This document shows positions 43,364-56,466 of a stretch of 64,000 bases of DNA, piece after piece (within the stretch, counting starts at the first letter, position 1; each line of letters starts with the position of its first letter). The notes below the pieces were generated by a model. That model was not told where the DNA came from, ran no database searches, and saw only the letters and a list, made by a program, of their open reading frames with translations. The translations under genes and the position numbers were made by a program. Origin of the DNA: Ochromonas danica (Eukaryota > Sar > Chrysophyceae > Chromulinales > Chromulinaceae); the NCBI GenBank assembly GCA_015146655.1, contig VKHL01000001.1, positions 51,001 through 115,000 of the forward strand, read 5' to 3'.

Positions 43364-45217
43364 TTACGCAGTCGTTGTTGGTAAATGGCCGTGTAACCGC
43401 AGTTTGTAAAGGCAAGTATAGTCTGGATGGCCATAGTTACTCTTGATGGCTAATGTAACTAGTGATGTTCGGGACACAGGTTGAGGTAAGGGGATGAATT
43501 GACTTGTACTAGTATTACCAGCCCAATCGAACCGTCCATCCAATACATGAACCATCTCAAGTGATTTCACTTCACTAGATGACACATAAAGAGAGAATTC
43601 TTGTGGAGCTGTTCGCCAATCTGCTGCGATCTCTCTAAGTCAATACAAAGCATTACATTACCAATAAGTATGAGAGATATCAGGTTACGAAAGGAGAAAT
43701 AAGACAGTAGTAGTCTAGCATGTGTAAGGAGCTGCTTACTTTGCAATATGTTCCACAGAGACACCTGTTAGAACGACTGGATGTACCAAATGAATGGTAA
43801 GGTTACCCGTTGAACCAGCCATGGGCCAGCATGCTCCAGGGGTAAGATCATCAACCAATGCGTCTTCTGGACTACCTACCCAAGCATTAAGACCTAATAG
43901 TCTCAATACTTTTTCACCTTTCCAGTCAGGTATGATAGATGTATATTGTGCTAATCCAATCGAACTCATCAGAGATTTCACCATAGAAGAGATGTAAATT
44001 TGAGAAGGAAAGAAAGTTGGAGATGTCATAGTTTCGACTACAATCGCTTTAGCAGTCAATCGTGCAAAATCTACATCTTCATTTCTTTCCATCCATTTCC
44101 TCTTAATATCAGATATTTCCATTTTACAAGCATGTTCACAGTTAGTAATAGAACATATAGTTGTAATATTAATAGGTTCACAGATAGGACAAGTTAGATT
44201 GTTAGCATTTGTCTGTATCATATTTGTTATATATTGATATAAATACTCTTCATTGTAATATTGAGTGAGAAGAGATCGTTGATAAGAAAGTTCTTGTTGA
44301 CAACTTGTTTGCTCTTCTGTAATCTCTTCATTTAATCTCTCTATTGTTTGTTCTAATTGTGTCTTTCTTGTTACAGCTTGATATAATGTTTGATTAATAT
44401 TCATTATTTCGAATTGTAATTCTTCTAATCGTAAGAGATATTGTTCTTCTCTTTGATTAACTTGTTCTTGATAATAACGTTGACATGTTTGTATTCCTTC
44501 ATTATGTTTTATTTTCATCTTATTATCTAGTTTTTCTTTTTCTTCATAATAAGATTGATTCATTAGATCATTCTGTTGATGAATTTGATTTAAACGATTT
44601 TGTAAAATATTCATTTGTTTTTCCATTTTTTCAACAACATTGATAGAAGATTGACCGTTAGAAGCAGTAGCATTAGCAGCATTACTAACAAGTTGATCTT
44701 CTAATTCTTTGATTCTATCTTGATATTGTTTACGTTCTTCTTGAAATGCTTCTTGTATCACAATAACACGATTTGACATTTTCTCTGTTAGATGAATTAA
44801 TTCTTTTTGTAATAAATGAATTTGATTTTCCATGAGATCATATCGTGATTGATAGGCTATTAAGACTTCTTGTTGTACTTCTTGTAAGAGTTGTTGTCGG
44901 ATAATAGTAGAAAGTGTAGAGAATTCTTCCTCTGTACAGGTAGTGTTAGTGTTAGTGTTAGTGTTACTGTCAGTGTTTGTGTTGGTAGTGAGAGTAGAAG
45001 GGGTCCCTCCCAACTTCATATCAGAAGCTGTACTTAGTCTGGATAAGTGAGCAAAGGGATAGTTGTTGTTGTAGTGATGATGATGATGATGGTAGTAGTA
45101 GTATTTGGGTAGTAACAAAGTCACCATAGCAAAGAAGATTGTAAAAGATAATAAAATTAGATTTCGTACATTAACTAACGTACGAATCCTTAATCCTACT
45201 TCTTCAAAGGTTGTCAT
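43364..45217 (-). CDS. SUN-domain nuclear-envelope protein
   Basis: Two exons, 45217-43740 and 43634-43364, join in phase 2 to give 582 aa. One transmembrane helix near the N terminus (residues about 17-36, VRNLILLSFTIFFAMVTLLL) is followed at once by KYYYYHHHHHHYNNNY, a Tyr/His/Asn run. A long coiled coil (about 95-340) comes next, then a Cys-containing linker. The SUN domain occupies about residues 400-575: LNAWVGSPEDALVDD, ACWPMAGSTGNLTIHLVHPV, TGVSVEHI, WRTAPQEFSLYV and YTCLYKLRLHG. SUN proteins sit in the inner nuclear membrane and bind KASH peptides across the lumen (LINC complex). The mid-SUN arrangement found in plants and fungi has its SUN domain internal; here it is C-terminal, the classical type. 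Confidence 0.9.
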
Positions 45218-45672
45218 AGAAGCTGGTAACTAACGAAGAGAGTAAGATGAAATAGGATACGATAGGATAGGATCGTATTAACAACAACAACAACGAGAAG
45301 AAGAATTGAAAATCGGGTCGGGTTGACAGCCAAACAACGGTTTAAAGGGCCAGATTAGATCGAAGATCTAGGAATCTGTCCATCTAGAAAACTGAAGATT
45401 TAGAGATCTGAGACAATGGGAAGATTACATGTACTAGTAGTTCCTAGCAAGTACTATAGTCTATCTTGTCTTGGTTTGTCGTTATGAAGTAGTTACAAAA
45501 CCAACCTGACTTACAGCAAAATTAAGGTAATATCGATAATCCATTGATGTAAAAGTATTAGCATATACTAAAAACTAATAATCGTCTCAACAGAAAGAAA
45601 GGAGGTTAGATATACTACTGTAGTATATTATTAGTATTGCACAGCCAATCATGGCATGTGAAGGGAGAGGTT
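45218..45672. other. Intergenic region between SUN and copine genes
   Basis: 455 bp. No exon, RNA gene or TTAACTTAA motif was seen. A stretch near 45350-45415 has repeated AGATCT/TCTAG words. It probably contains the SUN promoter and the copine 3' UTR. Confidence 0.4.
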
Positions 45673-47821
<2,149 letters not shown>

Positions 47822-48111
47822 GGAGAAAATCAATTAGGCTAGGATCGATCAGTGCATGGCAGTTGAGGTTGCAACAAGGTTGTTTACATCAGCAACGAAG
47901 ATGACTTATGCAGTCCTCTGCAGCGAAGACGAACGCTGGCTTTCTCAAGATAAACTTTATTGATATCTTCACCTTCCACGATCATCTTTCTGTTCTCTTT
48001 CAGGATATCACCGAGAGGAACTCACCCCACATCCTTTTTCAATTACAGCAGTGGGAGAGATAAACTTATCCAGCTTGAATTATATTAGGCATTGCCCACA
48101 CTCTCAACATC
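47822..48111. other. Intergenic region between copine and tRNA-Glu
   Basis: 290 bp. No exon was found. AAGATGACTT near 47896 looks slightly like a C/D-box element, but no matching D box or terminal stem was found, so it is not called. Confidence 0.35.
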
Positions 48112-48183
48112 TCCTTCGTAGTCTAATGGTTAGGATATGAGATTCTCATTCTCGAGATCCGGGTTCGATTCCCGGCGAAGGAA
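48112..48183 (+). tRNA. tRNA-Glu (anticodon CTC)
   Basis: A full 72-nt cloverleaf, intronless. The acceptor stem TCCTTCG (48112-48118) pairs with CGAAGGA (48176-48182), with discriminator A at 48183. The D arm (GTCTAATGGTTAGGAT) gives the A box and the T arm (CCGGGTTCGATTCCCGG) gives a perfect B box. The anticodon stem TGAGA/TCTCG encloses loop TTCTCAT with anticodon CTC, which reads GAG codons. CCA is not encoded, as in eukaryotic nuclear genes. Confidence 0.95.
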
Positions 48184-48189
48184 CATAAC

Positions 48190-48193
48190 TTTT
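48190..48193 (+). terminator. RNA polymerase III terminator of tRNA-Glu
   Basis: TTTT begins 7 nt after the tRNA 3' end and a second, longer run (TTTTT, 48196-48200) follows. This is the usual Pol III stop signal. Confidence 0.85.
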
Positions 48194-48518
48194 GCTTTTT
48201 GTTCATTCGGTGGAGCGTTTTCTCACCGAAACATTCTTTTTACCACTTTAATTAAGCTGATCGTTACATGTGCTGCCTCCCGCTCTAAAACAGTTAAAAG
48301 CTCTTTCTAGTGAATACTATTTATCTGGTTGAATAGAATAGGGGCAAACTATTTACAAATCATTATACAATTCCTCACTGTGTGCAGAGAACGACTCAAC
48401 AACTACAGTAGTTAAAGAAAGCTGACTGTATTGCCTTTACTATCGCTTAAACTTGGCAATCAGCTCTGCGATTTCCTTTTCGTCATCATCACTGTCACTG
48501 ATGTTGTCTCCTTCTACT

Positions 48519-49131
48519 TCAGCAGTCTCTTTCGTTTTGTTCTCACTATACTTCTTCTTCGCTTTCCTATCACGAGAAGAACATAAATCAAGCCATAAAG
48601 GTATTAACAATGGAAGGAGGAGAAAAGTAAGGAAGCTGACCTGGAAGCATTTTTCTTTCTCTTCCTCACCTTCTCCTGCTGCATGGCCAACTTGCTTTGA
48701 GAGCCGTTGTAATGGAAGTCTAATTTCTCAAGAAGCATTGAACGAGCCCACTTGCGATTTGTACTAAGATCTCGCGCATCTTGACAGCTGACAGTCAAGC
48801 CTGTGGGTTTGTGGACCAGCACGACTCGATTGGCAGTGGTGTTAATCTTCTGCCCGCCATTGCCAGAGCCTTTCACAAAGCTCTCCTCGATATCTCTTTC
48901 ATCGATCACAATAGTTCTCACTAATTTCTTCTCCTCTGGAGTAGAGGAGTTCATCTTCTCTTCTGTCTCTTCTGGGTGATTGAAGGCAGTTGTGCTGCAA
49001 AACAATGAGTGACATGTTCTTCTTCTTGTAGATGCATAAAGTCTGGTATTTAGTATTAAACTTGAAACAATTGACAAAGAAACCACTTGAATCAATAGAA
49101 ATATGAAAACAATCTCAAACATCCCACCCAT
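48519..49131 (-). CDS. Class I release-factor-like GGQ protein (MTRFR/C12orf65 type)
   Basis: Two exons, 49131-48641 and 48567-48519, give 179 aa. The N terminus is hydrophobic (MFEIVFIFLLIQVVSLSIVS) and then Arg/Ser-rich (RLYASTRRRTCHS), an organelle-targeting presequence or signal anchor. Residues about 80-165 match the release-factor catalytic domain with the GGQ motif (VKGSGNGGQKINTTANRVVL) and QDARDLSTNRKWA. A codon-recognition domain is absent, as in MTRFR/ICT1 rescue factors that hydrolyse peptidyl-tRNA on stalled organellar ribosomes. The C-terminal end is uncertain: in the predicted frame exon 2 stops early (TGA at 48521-48519), while a +1 frame continues with a plausible acidic tail to 48440. 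Mitochondrial or plastid location is undecided. Confidence 0.8.
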
Positions 49132-49169
49132 TTCTTTCCCTCACTTCTCATCTCATTGCCCAACTCTAA

Positions 49170-49179
49170 TTAAGTTAAC
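49170..49179. promoter_or_regulatory. TTAAGTTAAC motif in a divergent promoter
   Basis: Copy of the recurrent motif 39 bp upstream of the release-factor-like start (49131, minus) and ~250 bp before the prolyl aminopeptidase start. Confidence 0.35.
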
Positions 49180-49428
49180 TTCCCCTGAACTCCACACCAC
49201 GGAAACTCACAAAACATGATCTTGAACTCGATCTTGCCAGCGAGCTGGGAAACTTCAAATGGCTGCTTCTTCCAGCAGAGCCCACTGTACCAGCAACGGC
49301 GGCTTTTTTATGCTGAAATAAAGGTTTTAACTACAAATTTATCACTTATGATGGTCTGTTGGTCTTCTTATCTTGACCTTCCCACGCAAAGTTCACCAAG
49401 CAAGCACAGCGAGAGTGCCAACCGCAAC

Positions 49429-50871
49429 ATGTGGAAGAGAAGTCCAAGTCAATTGTTCTACTTACTGCTAATCTCTTGTCTTACTTTTCCTTTTCCAGTC
49501 TTCGCTATGAAAGCAATGCGTTCCCTCTGCTTATCACGTCGTGCTACCACTACTGCACTAAATTTCAGTGTGAAATCCGTTCATTCCATTGTTGCGCCAA
49601 CTGTACGAACAAATTCTGGCGCTCATACTGATAGACAGAAGTTCAATCCTCTTGCTTTCGCTCTGGCAGGTGGTATGAGTGTGGCCTTGATGGCAACTCA
49701 AGCTAACTCTGCCCAGTGCGAGGCGGAGATGAAAGGTCACGAAGGAAGTGATCCCTATGCTCACACTGCGCTCTTCCCTCCCATCCAGCCCTATTTGAAG
49801 GGTATGCTCCGCGTTAGTAACATTCACTCCATTGCCTATTCTCTCTACGGAAACCCTAAGGGCAAGCCTGTGATCTTTGTTCATGGAGGTCCAGGAGGTG
49901 GAACTGACCCAGGTGAGTAACAACATCAGGAATCACAATTCATCCTATCCTCTTATTCAGTGACCATTTCTTCCTTTAATGTCTAGTGATGGCAAGATAC
50001 TTTGATCCAGCGGTCTATCATATCATCCTCGTTGACCAGCGTGGTGCTGGAGAGAGCACTCCCTTTGCTGATCTTCGCGAAAACACCACCTACGACAGTG
50101 TGCGTGACTTCGAAAAGCTTCGCGAACACCTTAAGATCAACAAATGGCAAGTCTTTGGCGGCTCCTGGGGATCCACCTTAGGTCTAGCTTACGCCATCGA
50201 GCATCCTGAACGCGTGACTGAGCTCGTGCTTCGTGGTGTTTTCCTCTTGCGTAAGAAGGAGATTGACTGGATGTACCAAGGCCCTGGTGCAAACTTCATC
50301 TTCCCTGAGGATTGGAAGATCTATGAAGACTACATTCCTCCTGAAGAGAGAAATGACTACATCGCTGCGTATGGTCGACGTCTGCGTGGAGAGCTTGGTG
50401 AAGAAGGTAGGTGGTGTGTCCTATTGACAGCTGCTGTGGTTTCTATCGTTATTGTCTTCCATGTATTACATATCCATAGAGATGAGAAAGGCTGCTAAGA
50501 TTTGGTCCATCTGGGAAGGTCGCATCTCTAAGCTGGAACAAGATAAATGGGAGACTGTGAAGGACAAATTCGGTGCTGATGACTTCTCTCTTGCCTTCGG
50601 TCGAATTGAGAACCACTACTTCACCAATCACGGTTTCTTCCCTCGAGATGGCTTTCTTTTGGAAGAAGACAATCTCAAGAAGATCGCTCACATTCCTACT
50701 GTGATTGTTCAGGGACGCTACGATGTGGTTTGCCCTGCTGTCTCGGCTCATGATTTGCATGTTCGTCTGCCTAAATCAGAGCTCAACTATACCCTTGCGG
50801 GTCATTCTGGTTTTGAAGTTGCGAACATTGCTGAGCTGGTCAAGGCCACCGAGAAGTTCAAGCATCGATAA
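49429..50871 (+). CDS. Prolyl aminopeptidase (proline iminopeptidase), alpha/beta hydrolase
   Basis: Three exons (49429-49912, 49987-50406, 50480-50871) with matching phases. Starting at 49429 gives 431 aa; an alternative start at 49507 (MKAMRSLCLSRRATTTALNF) gives 405 aa and looks like a mitochondrial presequence. The enzyme core matches peptidase family S33: HGGPGGGTDP oxyanion loop, DQRGAGESTPFADLREN, the nucleophile Ser in VFGGSWGSTLGLAYA, the acid in VQGRYDVVCPA, and His in LAGHSGFE. It removes N-terminal proline from peptides. Residues before HGGPGGG contain LALAFALAGGMSVALMATQ-like hydrophobic sequence and a Cys, recalling a bipartite intermembrane-space signal. Location is inference. 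Confidence 0.92.
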
Positions 50872-50975
50872 ACATTCTTGACACTCGGTCCAAACAGTCA
50901 ACAGTCGTATTACGTTACCCATAAAACAATTGTCAACGCATGATCAACAATTTCCTCTTCTTATTGAATATTTAT

Positions 50976-52170
50976 TTACTCTATACGCACACTTTCAAGC
51001 CCTTTGCTTCTCTCATATTCTGCGTTGCCTTTGGATGAGAGGCCGGGTGCTATATACACGATTTGATAGTCACAACTTTTGAGCTTACTTATTGGCTTCA
51101 TTATATAGTTGCGCCATTGCCGAGAAGCAGAGCTTTTTGAGTTAGGGTTTGCGGTGGCAGCTGCGAGTAAATGGCGATGAAGAACTTCTGAATTCTGAAT
51201 GGGGTCAAAGACAATCAGCCTTGAAGTTGATTCTTCGTCTGCTTCAGAGGCGATGCCCACAACAGTGATCGAATGACCTTGATACTGAAAATAGATAGGC
51301 AAGCAAGGTCCTTGTTGGAAGTAGTCTTCCAGCCACCGAACTAGTCTCTCCACTACTGTAGAATGGGTCTTGGAAGAGGTCATAGCTGCAGCACCCCTCT
51401 TGCCAACTTCTCCCCTAGGGAAATCTATAATCCTTGCGCGAACTCTGAAGAACCTTAGAAGTGCAGCACATTCTGTTATAATGCGCTATTATTATTAGAA
51501 CTGAACTAAGGAAAACGATGAGATTCTAGTAGATAAACCAACCTGTGGCACCAATCCAAGTATCCTGTCCAGTTAGTTTGTGTTCTAGTTGCTCTGCACC
51601 CTGAATAAAGGCATATGTTTGAGAATGGTCAGTGGATGGTACCGTCTATCATAGGAAGGTGGGAATGACAATCACCTCTCGGTCGAAACCTGCTTCCCAA
51701 GCCTTTTCAATGTACTCCTGTAGCTCCAATACTGTAGGAATCTTACCACTTCCATCAAACAAAATTTCACGATATTCAGGTATCCGCATCATAGCACTAC
51801 AAAGCATTTGTATATTACGATAACCACAGCTCCATTTGGCACCATAGCCTTGTCTTTGAGTGAAATGTTCTGGTGGGACAGTACATAGACTTACACGTAA
51901 GTTATTTGCTAATGAGTTTTGTATGATCAAATCGATAAGTGTAATGGATTGAGAGGGACCAGCAGAATGTGTATCTGAGGTTGAATCCTCTACGTTAGCA
52001 CCATCAGGAGAGGCAGATAAGTCAATCAGTGGGGCGGCGACGACTGCGGATTGTATCGATCTACCAGAGGTAGTCAAGGGTGTCATACTAGGTGTCTCAC
52101 ATATCTCACAATGAATAAGACTAGGGTCATTTAGGAAAGTACATTTCACACAGCTCCATGCAGAGTCCAT
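50976..52170 (-). CDS. ZUFSP/ZUP1-type cysteine protease (peptidase C78) with NZF-like finger
   Basis: Three exons: 52170-51676, 51600-51543 and 51472-50976. Phases agree; 349 aa. The N terminus WSCVKCTFLNDPSLIHCEIC is a RanBP2/NZF-type zinc finger (W-x-C-x2-C-x10-C-x2-C), commonly a ubiquitin binder. The C78 fold follows: QGYGAKWSCGYRNIQMLCSA with the nucleophile Cys, YFQYQGHSITVVGI with the catalytic His, and LIVFDPIQN with the Asp. Members are UFSPs (de-UFMylating) and ZUP1 (K63-linkage deubiquitinase involved in genome stability). The QGYG and long linker favour ZUP1. ZUP1 normally has C2H2/UBZ modules rather than an NZF, so the finger is unusual. Confidence 0.85.
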
Positions 52171-52519
52171 AGTTATGTTAGGTCTCGTCTGTCTCTTTGT
52201 TTCAAGCTGGACCAACAACATTGAGTGAGACAGACCTCTTTAGGATTCTGGGGGCAGATGCTGATAACCGAAAAAATTGGAGATTAAAATCACATTTTAC
52301 ACAGAAGCAAATCCCTCTGGGTTACAGTACTGTGCTGTACTCTGTAGTGGAGGGACTGTGTGTTCGAGACATTGTTATCAAAGTTATCATTATACACCAC
52401 AATATCGCGGAAGAAGAACAACTGCAAATTTCATTATGAATCTATAGTTAAGATAGCTGATAGCCTAACCGATAGCTGTTTAAATTAATCATCACAACCA
52501 ATCCTGTGAAAAGCACCCA
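52171..52519. other. Intergenic region between ZUFSP and XPG genes
   Basis: 349 bp. Imperfect palindrome TACAGTACTGTGCTGTA near 52325-52341, otherwise AT-rich. No exon was seen. It contains the ZUFSP promoter and XPG 3' UTR. Confidence 0.4.
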
Positions 52520-55500
52520 TCATTTCTCGTTGTTGCTTATCTTTCGTTTTCTTTTATTGGTCGTAGTAGTTGATGTTGTGGTATGGAGCGGGGCCGCCAA
52601 AATGAGATCGGTCTGTTTACCTGTTATTTGCACCACAGCATCACGAAGACGATCGCTCGCAATTTTCGCAAAGCGGGTATTATCATGATATGTTACAAAG
52701 TGTGAATCGATACGAGTCTGCTTGCCAAACTCATTAACTCACTTCACTTAAAATAGAATAAGCAAAGTAATAACTTACTTGCGAAGAACGAGAAGCAAAT
52801 CGGTCTAAAACAGGATCAATCTGTGCATCCATCTCGCTGTCCGTCCAACCCAACACACGTTTGCAAAAGTCTCGCACACGATTGCGTGCTGGCGGCGGCC
52901 AAGTGAAAGGTTTAGAAAGACGATTAGCTTCAGGTTCCATATAGGCTTGAGCAACACGACCATCAGGGAAGTTTGGAGGTACAGTCCATTTCGCTCTGCC
53001 GGTGTGATGCTTAGCACTAAACGTTACCTGGAAAGCAATCATGTCACATAACCGACGAGCTACCCGCTAGTTAGTACAAAATACTTACCAATCGCTGATC
53101 TGTCAAAGAGAGTTTCTCTGCTGTAACTAAAGTATCGTCTTCATCAGAACTGACAGCTTCTTTCATATTCTTAGCATTTTTAGCTTCTAGCTCGTTTAAG
53201 ATCTCCTGAGCAAAGTCATATCCTTCCAACCACTCTTTAAACTTACTCAACCCTTTGATCGGACCCCCTGTTTCCTCTTTCATTGGAAAAGCTTCAATGA
53301 TCTCCATGGCATTTACCATACCAATTCCATGCACACCCTCCGTATAGTCAGACCCCAAGAAAAAAGCCAATGCTATTAAATCCTCTCTTGCAACTCCTAA
53401 CTCACGTTTAGCGTCTTCTGCCAGATAGACCTCTACAAATTTCTTGTCACTAAATATATTCTTATAGACAGCTTGAGCTCCAAACAGAAGCACATCACTG
53501 TCTTCAGTAATCACTCCATCAACTAGATGTAGCTGCTCAAGGATAGCACACTGAGCTTCAGCTTCGTAAGGGGCAACAAGAAAGGGCAAACCAAAGGCCT
53601 CCAGCAATTGAATGACTTCCTCTTTCATCTCCTCCGTAAGCCTTTCAACATCTCGAGCAGAAGCTGAAAGGCGCTTCATTACTACTTCTTCACTTTCTAT
53701 TTCCCCATCACCGGTTCCACTTTCATCCCATTCACTCACAGCACCTCTACTCTGCATCATCACTTCATCCTTGTTACTTCGTCCCATATTGCTATCTTCA
53801 GCATCTACTTGACCAAGGTCAGGTTCCCATTCAAATGAAGATGCCTCACGATCACCTTGAGAAGAAAGAACAATACCGCTTTGGTTCGTTCGATTTGCCC
53901 CAGATGCTGCTACAGGAGCATTTTCCAAATGTGTAGAACTACTTCCACCCACAGCAGAAAGAAAAAGAGACTCACTTGGCTCGGATTTCAAATGGTCTTT
54001 CAATGCTCTTTTCACCGCTCGACCAGCCCAATCAGCCATCTTGGATGCTGTCTCGACGGCACGATTTAATGCACCTTGGTCATTCCCGCCATGAAAGTCA
54101 ACTCGTGATTCCGCACAGGAAAACAATGAATTGGAGTTGTCGGCTTCGGTTTCAAGAGAAACAAGTGGTTGAGAAACTATGCCACGACTGTGAGAGTCTT
54201 CTTCCGCTAGTATGACCACAATTTCAGGAACGAAGTTAGCGTCATTGTCTTTCCTTGCTTCTTCGATTGCGACCTCCACTTCGTGATTGATAGCACTGAT
54301 CTCTTCTGTCTTGACAATCTTACCCTCACCTTCACCCTCACTCTCCCATGCTATATCATTATTGTCATCTTCTGGATCAGATGAATCTGCATGAAGGTTG
54401 GCATAGAAGTCTCCACCTGATGAGTGAAGGACTTCCTTCTCAGCCTCAGTAGAAGCTGGCACTTCCTTAGTATCCAGCAATGGCTGACTTGACCTACTAT
54501 GAGGGGAAGAATCATCAACAAAGAAACCTCCTCCTTGAGGACTTGAGGCAGCTGATCTGTCGCCTTCCTTCACTCCATCCAATTCCTCATCCTTCCATTG
54601 CCCGTCAGAAATCAGTGTACGATCAATACTCATAGCGCGCTTTGTATCATCTTGCCATGAAGAAGTTGGGAGCGAAGAGGATGATTCGCGTTGAGAAGTC
54701 GTGTTCTTCTTTAGTCTTTTCCGCACTGATTCATTCTCTTTCGTATGGTGACCAGCACGGATGTCAACCAATGAGCTGTCACCTCCAGCATAAGCCCAAT
54801 CTTTGCTCGTAAACTCTTCATCACTACTATCCGTCTCCTCTATCTGAGTCGTTGGTGGAGCAGTTGTAAGCTGACCACCATTCCAAGGGTTGGAAATAAG
54901 GCGATATTTCTTCTTGCCCTCCGCGGCAATTTTCTTTCCTTCCTCCGCTCCATCTATACGACGTTGAGCCTCTTCAAACGTTCGATTGAGTTTGCTACAT
55001 GTCCACAAGAATAAGTGATACTATATATGATCTAACATAGATAAACTAACTTACCTAGTTTGAAGGAAATTGGCCAATTGTGCTTGAGAATAGAGAAAAG
55101 GGTTTTCTGCTACAGGGATAAAGTTACTGCGAGCTCTGGCTCGTTCTTTCCGTCGAGCCGCTTCTACAATATTCTTTCGAATGTTTGCAGGCAGAGAAGC
55201 GAGCACATCGACGTTGAATTCCGAATAGTCCTCAGGCACACCCCATTCCTCCTCTTCGTCTGAAGGTGCATTTTCCTCATCCAAACTCTTAGGTTTGAGC
55301 TTTTCATAACCTTCTGTCCATGCAATATCATCAATATCTTCTTCTAACAAATGTATCGGTGCAGCAGACTGTGTAGGCTTGGGCATGGCAGACGATGATG
55401 ACGACGAAGAAGAAGAAGAAGAAGAGGGGAGGGTCAGAGTTGGAGCAATCTCTTCAATCCTAACTGGTGGATTAAATCCAGCAACATACTGCCCTGTACT

Positions 55501-56026
55501 TTCTTCAGCTTTAGATTCTTCTTTCTTGATGGTGACTGTCGCTGCTGCTTGTGGTTCAGTCAGAGAAGAGTTGTTGAGTTGTTGCAGTGCCTGTTGCTTC
55601 AGCTGCGCTAGAATCAAGCGATGAACCGCCGCTTTACGAACTGATTCCTAGGAAATACAATAACCAACAGTAACATATCATCAAAGTGATTTGCTGTATA
55701 GAGACGGGGGGGGAGAGAGAGGATGAACGAACATGTTTCTCGAGAGTTCGTCTACGTGCTTGTATAATCCTCTCTTTCAATTGAGGAGTCTTGCCATCAA
55801 AGACAAAAACAGGTCGAATTCGATGGAAAAGAAGTTTTAATATCCTTCGTAAAGTGCCTAAAAGATGAGCATTCTTTATCATTTTACCATCACTATCTCT
55901 CATGGCTTTGATAAATTGGGTTAACCAAATACTCATATCCACTGCAAGAGCTTTTCCTTCTAAAGTCTCAATAGAGACTCTTCTACCAATAGGAGCTAAT
56001 AATCGCCAAAGATCTTTCACTCCCAT
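52520..56026 (-). CDS. ERCC5: XPG/RAD2 structure-specific endonuclease
   Basis: Five exons: 56026-55733, 55647-55055, 54994-53089, 53027-52779 and 52729-52520. The product is 1083 aa. The N region reads [20 protein letters not shown] and [21 protein letters not shown] long acidic spacer (about residues 130-740) separates it from the I region: [30 protein letters not shown] and the helix-hairpin-helix [20 protein letters not shown]. The split catalytic core with long spacer distinguishes XPG from FEN1 and EXO1. It makes the 3' incision in nucleotide excision repair. The end has the PCNA-box-like QTRIDSHFV and basic NKRKRK. The acceptor of the last exon is ambiguous: three AGs within 11 bp. Confidence 0.95.
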
Positions 56027-56466
56027 GATGATCCTAATCTAATAATAACATTAAATGAGAGACACCAAACAAATCAGATTTCACCAGGGAAAGGGATTTG
56101 ATGTCCATCAGATCGCCAGATTCTGGCTGAATGTGGGAAAGGGAACAACCCGTTGGTTCAAACCAGAAACCCGTTGGTTCTGCTGAAACTGAAAATGTTT
56201 TGCTATCAAAAAGTGGTGGGAGTTTTTGGTGGACCACTGGTTGAGTACTTGTAGTCTACCACTCCTCGGCATTGGCCACCCCCCCCTGTGTGGCACTCCT
56301 GGGGAGTACACCCCCGTCTGTGTGCATTGGGAGGCTGTATGGACATCTGCAGGAAGAAGATTGGCCAGAAGCGCAAGGAAGGGGAGAGTTGAACTGTTGA
56401 AAGGTTGCCACCATCATAATCATATGAGCAAGAAATAGTACGTGACAGTTAATCATAGTTTGTATC
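56027..56466. other. Intergenic divergent promoter region
   Basis: 440 bp between the divergent XPG and adenylation-fusion starts. It has a repeat of CCAGAAACCCGTTGGTTC type (56150-56180), a C8 run near 56279 and a GC-richer patch around 56330-56395. No exon and no TTAACTTAA motif were seen. Confidence 0.45.

Noticed and set aside
47880-47990. C/D-box snoRNA or U3-like RNA near AAGATGACTT
   Set aside because: No D box at a suitable distance and no terminal stem.
52506-52688. 60-codon plus-strand frame
   Set aside because: It begins with GTG and is antisense to the C-terminal exon of XPG, which is well supported.
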